Source: Diphasiastrum complanatum (lineage: Eukaryota > Streptophyta > Lycopodiopsida > Lycopodiales > Lycopodiaceae). Taken from it: a DNA stretch of 64,000 nucleotides. Positions 11,587 to 22,595 of this stretch are shown here, piece after piece (position 1 is the first letter of the stretch; each line of letters begins with the position of its first letter). Location: NCBI GenBank assembly GCA_029204225.1, contig CM055092.1, positions 38,451,800-38,515,799 on the forward strand, read 5' to 3'. Below the pieces are notes generated by a model. It searched no databases. It had not been told where the DNA came from and worked only from the letters and a program-made list of their open reading frames with translations. A program made the position numbers and the translations under genes.

Positions 11587-13303
11587 CTATGTCTCCTCTT
11601 TCTTAGAGAACCTATAAGGTTTTCTAGAGACAGGTTGACTTCTTGGAATTAGCTCAAATCTGTGGTCTACTGACCTAGATGGTGGTAAACCATGAGGTAA
11701 TTCAAATGGAAAAACATCCCTAACTTTATTTATGATCTGTTCTTTCACTGCTTGTTCATGATCTAAATTTACTAAGTTAAGAATTGTTGAGAATTCACAA
11801 CTATTTAGATTCATTCCAGGAACATCCATAATTGGAATAGCACATATTGAAAAAAATTTAGAATAATCCAATGTATTCATTTCATTAACTGTAGAAATCT
11901 GATCCAACGGACGTACAAAATTACTGCCAAATAATGTAACTACCTTATCATCCTCCTTGAAATTGAGAACATGCTTCTCGAAATCAATTAACAGAGAAGG
12001 CGATTTACTAAATAACCATTTGTAACCTAAGATTAAATCGGTACGGGCTAAGTCGAAAACATGAAAATTAACTAATTCTGTGTGTCCTTGCATCAAAAAT
12101 GGGAGCTTTGAGACTTTTACATTCCAAGTCTCCAACTCTGCTCCTGAAGCTAGATAAACTTTATATCTATGATTTGATGGCTTCAGTTTCCAAGCTGAGT
12201 TTCTGCACAAGATGAGAATCAATAAAATTATGAAATGAACCACTGTCCAATAAAATACTCCCTTCTTGATCTTTAATTGTGTCAATTAAATGGAAAAGTT
12301 CATTAGGCAAGAAAGAAATAGTACTAAAAGAACATTCACACTCAGAATCAGTCAGATTAATTTCCAAAGTCTTACCATTGCCTCCTGGGATCTCAATCAT
12401 GTGAGCAGACACTTTCTTCCTTTATGGACAAAATTTCAGCATATGTGCAGGCTTCTTACAGACGAAACATAAGTTCTCTTTCTTAGCCTTTTCCCGGGAC
12501 ATAGATTTCTTAAATCTCTTTCTCTTCGGCTTCTTGGGTTCTGATGCTGCTTGATCTAATTCGTCAAAATAATTTGCTTGGTCTGGACTGCGCTTATTAC
12601 CCTTCTTGGTTTTCAAAGTGGTTGGAATTTGTGCAAACTACTTCATGGATGCCACCACTGTGGAATCATATGCTTTTGCAATCCGAAACACATCCTCGTG
12701 GTTTTGAAGCACATTTCACCTGCATTTGTTCTGATAGTCGGCTGGCAAACCTAGGACAAATTGTCAAAGTGCCAACTTCGCATCGAATGATGGAACCCTA
12801 TTACATAGGTCCATGAATTCTTGGATATAAGAGTCTAAACTCTTTGTACCCCTCCTGAAGTTCACGAACTTCAGGTAGTAGTCAACATCATTAGCAACTA
12901 CGAAAACTTTTTTGAAAACTTCCACAAACGCATCCCAAGTAGTTGGCTTTACCAATAAATCTTGCTACCACAATGACACTTTGCCACGTAAGAACAACAT
13001 GACACTTTCAATTTTCTTCTCATCAGGAACACCATGCAAATTGAGGTAACTACTCCACTTGGTCAGCCAGTCCTCGACGACTTCAATTTCAATTTTCTTC
13101 TCATCAGGAACACCGTGCAGATTGAGGTAACTACTCCACTTGGTCAGCCAGTCCTCGACACTTTCAATTTTCTTCTCCTTCTTCTCCCTCGCATACACCT
13201 CCTGTTGAAAACCGAGATTGGGTGAAGACATCAATTTGACATGGTTCAATAGAATCTCCATTTGCTGATCTCTCATCAGATTACGATTAATGAAAAGCAC
13301 CAC
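11587..13303 (-). pseudogene. Ty3/gypsy gag and protease remnant
   Basis: Gag lies at 13303-12764 in two frames (WLTKWSSYLNLHGVPDEKK, MLFLRGKVSLW, then TTWDAFVEVFKKVF). The zinc knuckle CFVCKKPAHMLKFC lies at 12616-12422. Protease follows at 12412-12167 with LLDSGSFHNFIDSHL. A 232-codon frame (12285-11587) covers the protease tail and the lead into RT (DLILGYKWLF, then DHRFELIPRSQPVSRKPYRFSKKE). Inside gag an 81-base unit is tandemly duplicated at 13009-13170, keeping frame. Confidence 0.9.
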
Positions 13304-13324
13304 CTCCCCAAACTTGAAAGCCTT

Positions 13325-13336
13325 GCTCTGATACCA
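13325..13336 (-). other. gypsy primer-binding site, initiator tRNA-Met type
   Basis: The plus strand reads GCTCTGATACCA, the reverse complement of TGGTATCAGAGC, 22 bases upstream of the gag start at 13303. It orients the gypsy remnant leftwards and differs from the tRNA-Asp-type sites of the other two gypsy elements in the window. Confidence 0.75.
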
Positions 13337-13642
13337 CTATAAGGGAAGCTCCTTAGATCCTGTTTACAAATCACAAACACAATGGATAACACACTATGGA
13401 GAAACCACCCAACCAAGTAGAAGCATCCAATCAAACTCTAAAAGGTTCACCCCCAAGCCAAGGAACAAAAAGCATGAATGTAGAGTGAGAGCCTAACAAT
13501 AAATCCACAACCATAATGAAAAGTAGAGCGAGTTTGGACCCAGTATATAGAGTCAAAAGCATCCTGGGCACATAGCCATTCATAGCCCTAAGTTCCCTAT
13601 ACATAGATTCACCTAGAATAGAGTCCTAAGCATGGACCAACT
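13337..13642 (-). repeat. gypsy 5' LTR piece
   Basis: About 300 non-coding bases next to the primer site are where the 5' LTR of the gypsy remnant must be. It is cut on the right by a copia LTR fragment at 13643. No second copy is in the window, so the boundary inside is not confirmed. Confidence 0.5.
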
Positions 13643-13701
13643 TGTTAAAAATTCACAATTCTAGCTTGACTAGTTTTGGTCATATGACTTGTAAATAGTT
13701 A

Positions 13702-13703
<2 letters not shown>
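13643..13703 (+). repeat. 61-base fragment of LTR-A, inverted relative to 7136
   Basis: The sequence from TGTTAAAAATTCAC to AATAGTTAGA is the exact reverse complement of 7076-7136. It is the start of LTR-A only, and is joined directly to the truncated LTR-B copy. Confidence 0.85.
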
Positions 13704-14015
<312 letters not shown>

Positions 14016-15014
14016 AATCTCCCTCAATGATAAAATTACATTCTTCTATGTCTAAGAGATTACGAAGGTTCTCAAACGCAATTATCCGATGCGTAAAGTT
14101 GACTGCAAATGAGATGCACAAAGAGAGGAAATGTTGGTAATCTAAAATGAAACAAGATAGATGGAAAAAAAAACACAAAGCATAAATGTGTGTAAAGTTT
14201 AGAAAGTTGAAAGATGATATGGTGGAGTGTTACGCAGCTGAATGGATGTATAGAAACGATGGAGTATGGATCAATTGAAAACATGATGGAGAGCAGTTAG
14301 AATACAATAGAAAGCGGTTGAATTAGATCTAAACATAGAAAGATCATCCGAAATTTTCCAGAGAGATTAAAACTCGTCTAGAAATTGTGTGAAGTAAAAA
14401 TGAACTGGCCACGCCGACATATTTATACTAAAAAATTTTAGGTCATCTTCGGACGCAATTTTCGTCGGATGCAATCTCTTGGGTCTGACCGTCAGACGCA
14501 AATACCTTGTCGGATGCAATTGACGCGGTTGATGGAAATTTGTTCTTTTGAAGGCAAGTGGCAGATGCAATTAGAATATGAAAACTGGCGGATGGAAATT
14601 CAAGGTAAAAAAAATACATAGGGTTGAAATAAATAACAATGGATCAAAAAATTATTAGGGATCAAAAAATTATAAGGGATTGAAAAATTATAAGGGATCG
14701 AAAAATTACAAAGGATCGAAAATTTACAAATTATCAAAAAAATTACAAAGGATCGAAAATTTACAAATTATCAAAAAAATTACAAAGGAACGAATAATAT
14801 TTTTTGAGCTTGTGTTGGAAAATTCGAGTCTTCATATTTTTTTGTGTTTTTCAAGAGTAAGTATAAAATCGATGGTTTTCTAAAAAACTTGGATAGGAAT
14901 ATACATAGAAAAAACGCTTGTGGAAAAAGTAATGCTAATCGTTATATACAAGAAGATGGATCAGAGAAAAATTGGAAGGAAAGATAATAACCTTGAAGTA
15001 CATCTCAGATATGA
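14016..15014 (-). other. copia C-terminal scrap, gypsy 3' non-coding sequence and A-rich tandem repeat
   Basis: At 14017-14085 the minus strand keeps about 20 codons that look like a copia RNase H C-terminus ending before the purine tract. From about 14290 to 14600 GGATGCAATT-like motifs recur. At 14640-14790 an A-rich tandem repeat of roughly 19 bases based on GGATCGAAAAATTACAAA makes up the sequence. No gene is visible. The part near 14900-15014 probably belongs to the gypsy element on the right. Confidence 0.45.
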
Positions 15015-16107
15015 TCTTCCATAAAGATATCCTCATAGTATTGTCGTAGTCAACTAGCATTGACTAATGTGTCAAGGGGTATGTCTTCTAGTGTCTCTAA
15101 TTGCACTGCACCGTTTAAAAAAAATTTCTTGACAAAGTAAGGACCTTGGCTACGAAATTTCAATTTTCCAGGATGGACCTTGGAAGATGTGTAAAGTAAA
15201 ACTTTATCACCATCTTGAATATCCTTAGTCCGAACATGACGATCATGCCAAGCCTTTTGTCATCATTTGTGAAGTAACTATGCATGATAGGATATAAGTC
15301 GTGTTTCACACAGTTTCATCAACGTAAAGAGTCAATTATGAACTTGGTGTTGATAAGCACTATTGTCACACAAGTCAATGGCATATGTTAAAGTGATGCG
15401 TAGAGAAGGAATTAAAAATTCTACTGACATAATAGCCTCTTGGCCATATACCAGCACAAATGGTGTTTTTCAACTCGTGGCTTGCTTCACCATTGTTCAA
15501 TATGCTCAGATAGCAGAGAATAACTTCGTTTCCCAGTCTAATCAATACTATCTTGGTTAAGACATTACAAATTGTTTTATTCGTAGATTCAGCTAGTCCA
15601 TTGCATCTAGGATAGTACGGGGTACTCTTCCGGTGTAAATAAACTGTTGATTACTTCATTAAGAAAATGAGAACCTCGATCACTAACAAGCTCTATTGGA
15701 TATCCAAATCGAGTGATAATGGTTTCATAGAGGAACCGTGCTATGGACTTTGTGTCTGCTTTTTGTGTTGCTCTAGCCTCTATCCATTTTATTGCATAAT
15801 CAGTGGCAATCAAGATATAACGTGACTGTGTGCCACGTGCTGTTGGACTAATAGGTCTAACAAAATCAATACCCCATTTGTGAAATGCATCGCTTTCAAG
15901 TATTGGAGTAAGAAGATTCTGGTCAGTCTTTTTGATATTTTTTGCGCGTTGGCAAATGTTACAAACTTTTACATAAGCATGGGTGACTTTGAATAGGGTT
16001 GGCCACCAAAATCCTACCAGAAGAATTGCCCTAGCAGTGAACTGTTCCCAAACACCTTTGAGGTTTTTGCAAAAATTGTGATGAGAGAGAAAAAGGACAA
16101 ATGTCAT
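15015..16107 (-). pseudogene. second Ty3/gypsy integrase remnant
   Basis: The 166-codon frame at 16107-15607 contains the zinc-binding CNICQRAKNI, the first acidic motif WGIDFVRP, YILIATDYAIKWIEA and the second acidic motif LVSDRGSHFLNE. Beyond it, to about 15015, broken frames carry the NGLAES-type third acidic motif and a C-terminal domain ending in KLKFRSQGPYFVKK and GDKVLLYTSS-like sequence. The motif style (DRGSHF, TDYATKW-like) fits the Athila/Tat branch and differs from the integrase at 9.3-10.2 kb, so this is a separate element. No RT is attached: its right side is lost. Confidence 0.85.
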
Positions 16108-16554
16108 CTATTTCAAAGAGAAACGTCTCTAGCCACTTCCCGAAAAATGTGAAGTGAGAAAATATGCGACATTCTTGTCCACGTTAGCGATCCCAAGTCG
16201 TCTGACTATGTATTTAATGTACAACTATCATTCAGTCATTGTAATTCAACTACTCTTTGAGTATAACAAAGTACGTAGTTAGATGACAAACATTTATTGC
16301 AATTAGATATATAGATCCGGTGTATAAATACACCTTCATCACACACCTAGATTGTGGTTAAGACATAACTTTTGTACTAGATCTTGCTATTCAATCTAGA
16401 ATCATGTTACTGTGCTAACAATAAAGCTTAATTAGATCTATCATACTTGTGGATCATCCCCACACGTGTGAATTCTGGAAATGGAAAGTATAGTATTTAG
16501 GACGATACATGATGTTGGAATATCAATCCACACTCTAGAGAGAACTATCAAACA
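16108..16554. other. LTR-like non-coding sequence
   Basis: No coding. A TATAAATACA motif at about 16324 followed by AT-rich sequence, and CACACGTGTG at 16461-16470, suggest LTR promoter debris, but no ends can be fixed. Confidence 0.35.
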
Positions 16555-16627
16555 GGACGGATAGCTCATTGGTAGAGCATCCCATCCGGTATGAGGGAGG
16601 TCCTGGGTTCGAATCTGAGTTTGTCCA
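16555..16627 (+). tRNA. tRNA-like sequence (tRNA pseudogene or SINE head)
   Basis: A 73-base sequence folds as a tRNA: acceptor GGACGGA pairs with TTTGTCC (two G-U pairs), D arm GCTC-ATTGGTA-GAGC is perfect, and the B box GGTTCGAATC is present. The anticodon arm and the T stem each have one mismatch, and the base before the apparent CGG anticodon is C where U is invariant. It is therefore either a decayed tRNA gene or the promoter head of a tRNA-derived SINE. No tail or target duplication could be fixed. Confidence 0.5.
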
Positions 16628-16754
16628 TCCATATTATGATTTATAGATTTTCTGAAAAGCGGTAGTACGGAATTCTGGAATTCCGCACGTGTGAAAATCA
16701 GAGATTTTCAGTCCCTTCTATCTCCTTGTTTGTAGATCCAAAGATAGTGGTGTT
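16628..16754. other. possible SINE body or spacer
   Basis: This non-coding spacer lies between the tRNA-like sequence and the next LTR. GAATTCTGGAA occurs on both sides of the tRNA-like sequence (near 16471 and 16671), which might reflect an insertion, but is not a clean duplication. Confidence 0.3.
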
Positions 16755-17588
16755 TGTGAAAATATGCAAAATTGGACCAAGAATGAATTCTAAACCGATC
16801 CAGAAGAGTTATTGGATGTTAGATACAATTGATCTATCAATCTACACAAGATTTAGATCGATCTAGATCAAATTTAGATGAGAAAATCTAACAAGAACAA
16901 TCATAAATGAAAGGGAATTGTACTTGCTGGTTTTACACGTGTGAAAACCTGTCAGAGTACAGACTTTAGCCTGAAATCAAAGTACAATATGATAGAAACC
17001 CAAAACTATCAAGAAAAATCAAGACAAATGATGAAATTGACAAGAATTGCCTCCAAAACCACGATTGGTGTTGCTTAATGATTATGGCCACATGTCGCTC
17101 TATATATACAAAAAGTGAGAGCTCGTGGTACTGATCATCCATCTAATCTCACATGTGTCAGGGTGCTTTGTCATGTGATGATTCATCATGCAAAGTTGAC
17201 ACTTAGACAAAACCTTCTATTTTGAGCACTTTTGGTCCATTTTTCTACTATATAGAGAACTAGTGAAAACTCTTCTAGAAGTGAAAATTTGACTTCCTCA
17301 GCTTATTCCACACGTGTGAGAAGACCTCTACACATGGGATTTGACACCTAATCTCATGATGTGGCTTCATGCAATCTCTAGATTGATGCCATGTGGCATA
17401 TGCCTAAAAAACATGATTTTGGCCTTTTTAGCCAATAGAACTTGATTTAAACTATATGTACAAGCTATATGGTTGTTCTACGTGAAAAGTACATTTATTT
17501 CACACGTGGGAACAGGCTCCACACATGTGTAATCATCCTATATACATAGATTTGGCCTTGACCAAGCATAATTTTTGCATTTTTCACA
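16755..17588 (-). repeat. copia family C2 3' LTR
   Basis: It is 834 bases long and collinear with the 837-base LTRs at 56237 and 61624: it starts TGTGAAAATATGC, shares TTGGACCAAGAAT, ATCTAACAAGAACAATCAT and GTGAAAACCTGTCAGAGTAC, and ends TTTTTCACA. A purine tract adjoins it at 17589 (minus strand TTTTTGAGGAG). It carries CACACGTGTG at 17309-17318. Confidence 0.85.
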
Positions 17589-18377
17589 CTCCTCAAAAAT
17601 CTAGGTTGATAAAAACATGATGATCTTGAAATTGACTCCATGAGCTGAATTAGTATTTGCTGGTTCAAAAGGTGTGAAGATCAGCCAATGAGCTTGATGT
17701 TGATCCGATATCACCATATTCATGATAGTGCTTCTTTGATGTTGACATCTTTGATGAACTTGAGAGCTTTGCACCATCCTAGCACCTCCAAAATTGATTC
17801 CTTCCAAATTTCATGTAGATCTTTGACCTTGAGGCTTGTTCCTTCTTCATGTGCATGCTCCTCCATGAGAAAATAAAGATTTCTTCTTGTCTTATAAGGA
17901 TCAAAAAGATCCAACATCATGTTACCACGATCTAGAGAATTAGACTCATCCTAATTGGCAAGACTATGCATGCTATAATAACAAAGTGTTTGCATCATAT
18001 CTTCATGCATGTTTACCATGCTAATCTCATATCCAATGAGGCTAAATACTTCATTATGGAGATAAGTGTCTTTATAAGATGATTCATTTACTCTCATAAA
18101 GAGTTTACAATTTGCCTCAATACAAATTTTTCAAACTATGAGTGAACAAATCACTTTTGCTCTTGCATGACTCAAGAGCATACATTTGATGAGATAACCA
18201 TTTGCTTTCTAATTGATTTAAAATCAATTTCAACCTTTTAAGAACATCATCTATCTTCTCAAGAGAGACTATATACTCAGCTAGTATGTCTTTACTCCAA
18301 TTTTGAGATGCAACGATCTCACTAAAGCAAATTGATTTATCAAATGATATAAGAGAAGTAAGTATGAGATGTATAGC
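17589..18377 (-). pseudogene. 3' internal region of the C2 non-autonomous element
   Basis: Only short frames are visible. The part around 18030-18130 repeats, with changes, sequence found again at about 18740-18840 (TTACTCTCATAAAGAGTTT-like), so the element has an internal duplication. At 17920-17720 a 66-codon frame is not recognisable. No RNase H motif is left. Confidence 0.45.
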
Positions 18378-19560
18378 TCATGAGATATGCTTCTCTCTCC
18401 TTTGAAATGTGAGCCTCATGGGCTCAACCATGTTTCTTGAGTTTCTTTTTGGAATCACAACTTGAGAAGATCTCTCCTCCTCAATCCTTGGCACATTTGA
18501 ACCTTGAGAAGGACTCTCGTCCTCAATCCTTGGCACACTTGAACCTTGAGATGATTCTTTAGGATCCTCTTCATGGTGCTCCTTCTTGATGGAAATCCGA
18601 GACCTCCATGTCTTATAATGATCATAACAACCATGACCATACAATATGCACTTCCGATGATTATCAAGATTACTTATGCTAGAAACATAAGTCCAAAAAT
18701 CACCACAACTTGGCATGATTTTTCTAATATTGAAATCAAAAGGTATTTCCATCTCAATAAAGCTAACTACTTGCTTATGGATATAAGTGTCCACTTTGGA
18801 TGCTTCACTTATTCTCATAAGAAGTTTGCAACTTGCGTTTAAGATTGAAAACTTACAATTTTCATCTTTATGAATCAACACATCATTGATCTTATTGAAA
18901 CCAAAAGAATCTACATTATGAAGACATTTCCATTTTCTTGACTTCATATCTAATGTAAGTTTACAAGGAAAACATGTTTTGCTATCTTTTAAGGCATCAT
19001 ACTCAACTAGTATTGCCTTAATCCACCTTTGAGATACAAAAAATACAAAGAAATATAGTTCTTCATAAGTTGACATGAGAGCATAAATGAGACTATTTTC
19101 ATTTTGTAATTGCTCCTCCTTATTCTTAATTGATTTCTCTTGGATCATAACAATAAGTTTGAACTTATCTAAAGTTCCAAGCAAAACACTTTCCAAGAAC
19201 ATGAAATAAGTCGAAGTTACTTTCATGAAAGTGACATCTATCTTTGCATCTTGAGCCAAACAATGCACTTCCAAATTAAATTTTTTAAAAGGTTTGACAT
19301 GTGTTGTGATGGACTCTTGAAGACAAATCTTGCAAGTCCTTGTGAGACTCCAAGCCTCATTCACCTTTCCACAAAGGAAACACCTTTCCTTGGACTTGTC
19401 CTTTTTGTATTTGCATTTCAAACTTGAAGCTCCATCCTTCGCCTCGGCCCCCTTGCTTTGGTTCTCCTTGGATGGATTGGTCTTCTTTTTGTAGCATCTT
19501 AAAGAAAAATATCCTCCCTTGCCACAAAGGTTGCACTTAAGAAAATCACAAAAGAAATCA
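18378..19560 (-). CDS. chimeric copia-derived ORF, zinc knuckles plus linker, no pol catalytic domains
   Basis: A 347-codon open frame lies at 19421-18378, and its frame appears to extend upstream through a knuckle-like CNLCGKGGYFSLRC near 19540, where Tyr replaces the usual His. Residues 1-20 resemble the Lys-rich region and the start of the knuckle of the intact C2 protein (KKDKSKERCFLCGK). RWIKAILVEYDALKDSKT in the middle matches the segment before RT (SWKDAMQVEFDALLENQT), and the end (PKRNSRNMVEPMRLTFQ) matches the integrase-RT linker, although in reversed order. Two copies of SQGS(S/N)VPRIE lie near residues 293-316. The stretch between, with many Cys and Lys residues, I do not recognise. 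No protease, integrase or RT motif is present. It is probably a rearranged non-autonomous product. Confidence 0.5.
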
Positions 19561-20512
19561 GATCCAAACCCCTATTGGACTCAACAAATACCAATGACTC
19601 TTTCTTTTGAGAGTTGAAATGGATATGAAAAGATTTGACACCTAGATTTTCCTTTTCACTTGACTAGTTCTCTCAACACTTGAGTTTCTTGAACAAAAGA
19701 TGGGCTTTGTTTTAAAACACATGAAAATCAAACTTAATCACTTCTTTTGGACTCACTCTTGACCGAAATAATCTCACTCTTGAGATTTAGAATGAATTTG
19801 ATTTGATTTGACAACAAACTATACAACCAATTTTCAGAAAACATATCGACTTTTTCATTATTTTTTGAGCTTTTCACCATTTTTTTTTTCAAGTTTTTCA
19901 TCATTTTCACCGTTTTTCGAGTTTTTCACCATTTCGAGTTTTTTTCGACGTCCTCCATCTCAGTTCTATCGACACCCTTTCTCATCAGTTCCATCTGTCG
20001 CTCATTGCATCTGCCAACTTCCATCCGACGCCCTCCACCTTCATTTGCATCCGACACATCTGCATTCGCTAGTTCATTTTGTTACATCCGACACTACATT
20101 CCATCTACATCCCACAATTTTGCATCTAACAAGTTTTGCATTCCATGACTAGCTGTTTGTATTCGCCAAGCTTCAGACTACACCTGATGAGTTGTCTCAG
20201 TTTCTCATCAATGATCCGATTTTCATGATTGCTTTCACAAATAAATCACATCCTATGAGTTCAATCATGTCTGAAAAACAATCAATACAGAATCTCATAC
20301 TGTTGATCTGATTCTGCTATAAGATTCAGTCAAAGACAAAACAGTCTGAGACACATCCATTCATTCACCAAGTATATCCAAGGCTGTAACCAATAGAAGA
20401 TTTGACAAGCCTTTAACTTGTAACTAAAGTTACATCCGACAATCACATCTGAGAGTCATCATATTTTATATTAGACTCCTCTCTTCCATTGAACTCTTCA
20501 ACCAAATCTTCA
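19561..20512. other. unassigned non-coding stretch
   Basis: Nothing codes convincingly. TTTTTCGAGTTTTTCACC-like T-rich repeats fill 19840-19960, and CATCCGAC/CATCTG motifs recur at 19980-20130, recalling the GGATGCAAT motifs at 14.45-14.6 kb in reverse orientation. It may be LTR sequence of the gypsy element whose integrase lies at 15-16 kb, but no ends are visible. Confidence 0.3.
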
Positions 20513-21310
20513 CTAAGGAACTCCAAGCGAGTTTCCATTAAGGAACTCATATAGGTCTAACCATTTATCCATAACTCCACAATTATAAGGCATGAATGTA
20601 GAAATTTTTTCTCGTTGGAAGGGTGCCAACCTATGGACCTTTCCCATCCCTTGAGGTTTTTCACTAGTTACCTCTTCGGCCTCCTCATCACGCCACAATA
20701 GTGGAGCAGATGGATGTACTTGGTGCAAAATTCAGTAACATAAAAGAGAGATTCATGTACTAACCATCCCTCTGACATGCTACCTTCAGGCCTTGCCTTT
20801 TGATGCACAAAATCTTTTAAGACTTTCATGTACCTTTCCATAAAGAACATCCACCTAAAAAGTCGCAAATGGTTAAAAATAAGTGTTTTATTTAATGAGT
20901 TCATGTATCAATTGATTTAGTTTAAATACACATGCAAAATATAATTTATGCACTTATACCTAGTGTGCACTAGACCAGCAAAAGAAACTTCTTCAACCAA
21001 GTGCACCAATAAATGCACTTGTGAGTCCATGATGGAAGTCGGAAAATATCTCTCAAACATGCACACAATCTCCACCATATCCTCATGTCTCTTGCGAAGA
21101 TCCAACTCACGGATTTCTTTTGAACACATCCATCTGCAACATATTCAATCCATTTTATGTCTATTTGAATTTCCAATCAATAAATACTAAATAGAAAAAT
21201 GCACCAAGTACATGTAGATACCTGACAATGATTGATAGTTTGTATATGGTCTCACAAATATCTTTTGATAAGAACCCACGAATTGACAATAGGTAGATGA
21301 ATTGAATCAT
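20513..21310 (-). pseudogene. CACTA (En/Spm) transposon fragment, DUF4218 domain
   Basis: Reading right to left, short frames match the DUF4218 part of CACTA elements in the right order: RGFLSKDICETIYKLS (about 21290-21240), then ERYFPTSIMDSQVHLLVHLVEEVSFAGLVHTRY (21060-20955), a probable intron, then RWMFFMERYMKVLKDFVHQKARPEGSM (20865-20785), and ISTFMPYNCGVMDKWLDLYEFL (20615-20545), which resembles the conserved tail. TNP2 transposase itself is not present. The right side is cut by the gypsy LTR at 21311. Sub-terminal repeats and CACTA ends were not found. Confidence 0.7.
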
Positions 21311-22053
21311 TGTAGTGGGTTTCTTTCCTTGCCTAGCCAAAATCCAAGATCTAGTCAATCTAGCATCAAAGAGACGGAGTTAGTTGTCACGCGTAGGTTC
21401 GTTCCCATGAGAGCGATAGTATAGTTCAGATTTCAACATGAATGGAGGATATAACACTAACATCCATTAACACTAAGCATTAACACTACATCCATTAACC
21501 CTAAATCCACAACAATGATAGAAACTTACTCTTCTCTCTCTCCCTTTCTCTCTCACAAAAAGCATAAGAAATAGCAATCCCAATAATGATCAAATCCAAC
21601 AATTAGCAAAATCCAAAGAAAGCATGAGAAATTTAGGAGAAGAGAGGAAGAGCAAGGACATTCATCAATCCATTTCTAAAGAGAACCAATCTGCTTTATT
21701 GAAATGAGGAAATGAACATGAGGAACAACTCGAGTTGGTCTCTTTTTATAGTAGAGAGGAGGACCCTGGCCTCTGAATCCTATTGGTCCAGTCTTGCCTC
21801 TCTTTTTATTCAAATTTTAAAAAGAGTGGGAACCATCAAATTTGGAGGGAAACCCAACTTTATTCACTAACTTGACATTTAGGCCTGCGGCATTAAAAGT
21901 ATCGCAAAATAGGCGTAAAGTCCTTTTACTAACATTCTAATTAATCAAATAACTATGTGATCATTGGGTTGGACTTACACACGTAGGATGCCAAATCTCT
22001 CTCACTTATTAACTAGGGTTAGGGTTGCCTTGGGATCCGCAAACCCTCCAATA
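21311..22053 (-). repeat. gypsy composite 3' LTR
   Basis: It is 743 bases long and nearly the same as 32901-33661 apart from small indels and a few substitutions. On the minus strand it ends CCCACTACA and starts TATTGGAGGG, where the other copy has TGTTGGAGGG. It holds the shared GTTAGTTGTCACGCGTAGG and the TCTCTCTCCCTTTCTCTC tract. Confidence 0.9.
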
Positions 22054-22075
22054 GTATCCCCCACCAAAACTGGTG
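22054..22075 (-). other. gypsy polypurine tract
   Basis: The minus strand reads TTTTGGTGGGGGATAC directly before the 3' LTR. This is a typical gypsy plus-strand primer and confirms which LTR is the 3' one. Confidence 0.75.
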
Positions 22076-22103
22076 GCGGTCCCACGACACCTGCAATATG
22101 CAG

Positions 22104-22595
22104 TTATTGGGAACTTTTATTGGATTCGCGCCGAATCCTAGTTAAATGATATTGCACCTTCTCCATCAAGTCAAGGCGTGCAGTATTGAAATCCAAATTA
22201 TGGGGCAAGAAACAATGGTGGGCTCCTGGAATCCACTTGGAAGTTGTCCATGATGTGAAGCGGGATTCCCAAGAGCCTCTCATCATTGCCGCACGGAAAT
22301 ACAGTCGAGCAATCGGCAGCTGATCTTTGATTTGCTCTGAGGCCATCGGCTTATTTGGATCAAATGCGAAGGTAGAAAGGCAATCATTCCATTTGGTTGC
22401 CATTGATGCCAACAGAGTTAGATCTTTTGCAAACATTGTCGATTGTCGCACCGTTGGATCCGGAGAGTGGACATACTCTCTCTGATATGCTTGTAAGACC
22501 CGGTGGAAATCCACTGAAATATTCCAGCTGTAAGACTGGTGGATGATTGGCCAATTGGGCGTATGGACGGTGATTTTATTCATAGCCAATCCCAA
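22104..22595 (-). CDS. extra 3' ORF of the gypsy composite, conserved-looking globular segment
   Basis: This 163-codon frame is the last before the 3' LTR. It is rich in Trp and aromatic residues (NWPIIHQSYSWNISVDFH, TKWNDCLSTFAFDPNK, SWESRFTSWTTSKW) and looks like a folded domain rather than random translation. I see no gag, protease, RT, RNase H or integrase motif, no signal peptide and no membrane segment, so it is not an obvious envelope gene. Sequence to its right in other frames (22939-23507) looks like the upstream part of the same protein. Athila and Tat elements are known to carry extra frames in this position, but I do not recognise this one. Confidence 0.45.
   Translation of the reverse strand: MGLAMNKITVHTPNWPIIHQSYSWNISVDFHRVLQAYQREYVHSPDPTVRQSTMFAKDLTLLASMATKWNDCLSTFAFDPNKPMASEQIKDQLPIARLYFRAAMMRGSWESRFTSWTTSKWIPGAHHCFLPHNLDFNTARLDLMEKVQYHLTRIRRESNKSSQ

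Noticed and set aside
22104-22595. Envelope gene of an endogenous retrovirus-like element
   Set aside because: Position would fit, but no signal peptide, transmembrane segment or cleavage motif is visible.
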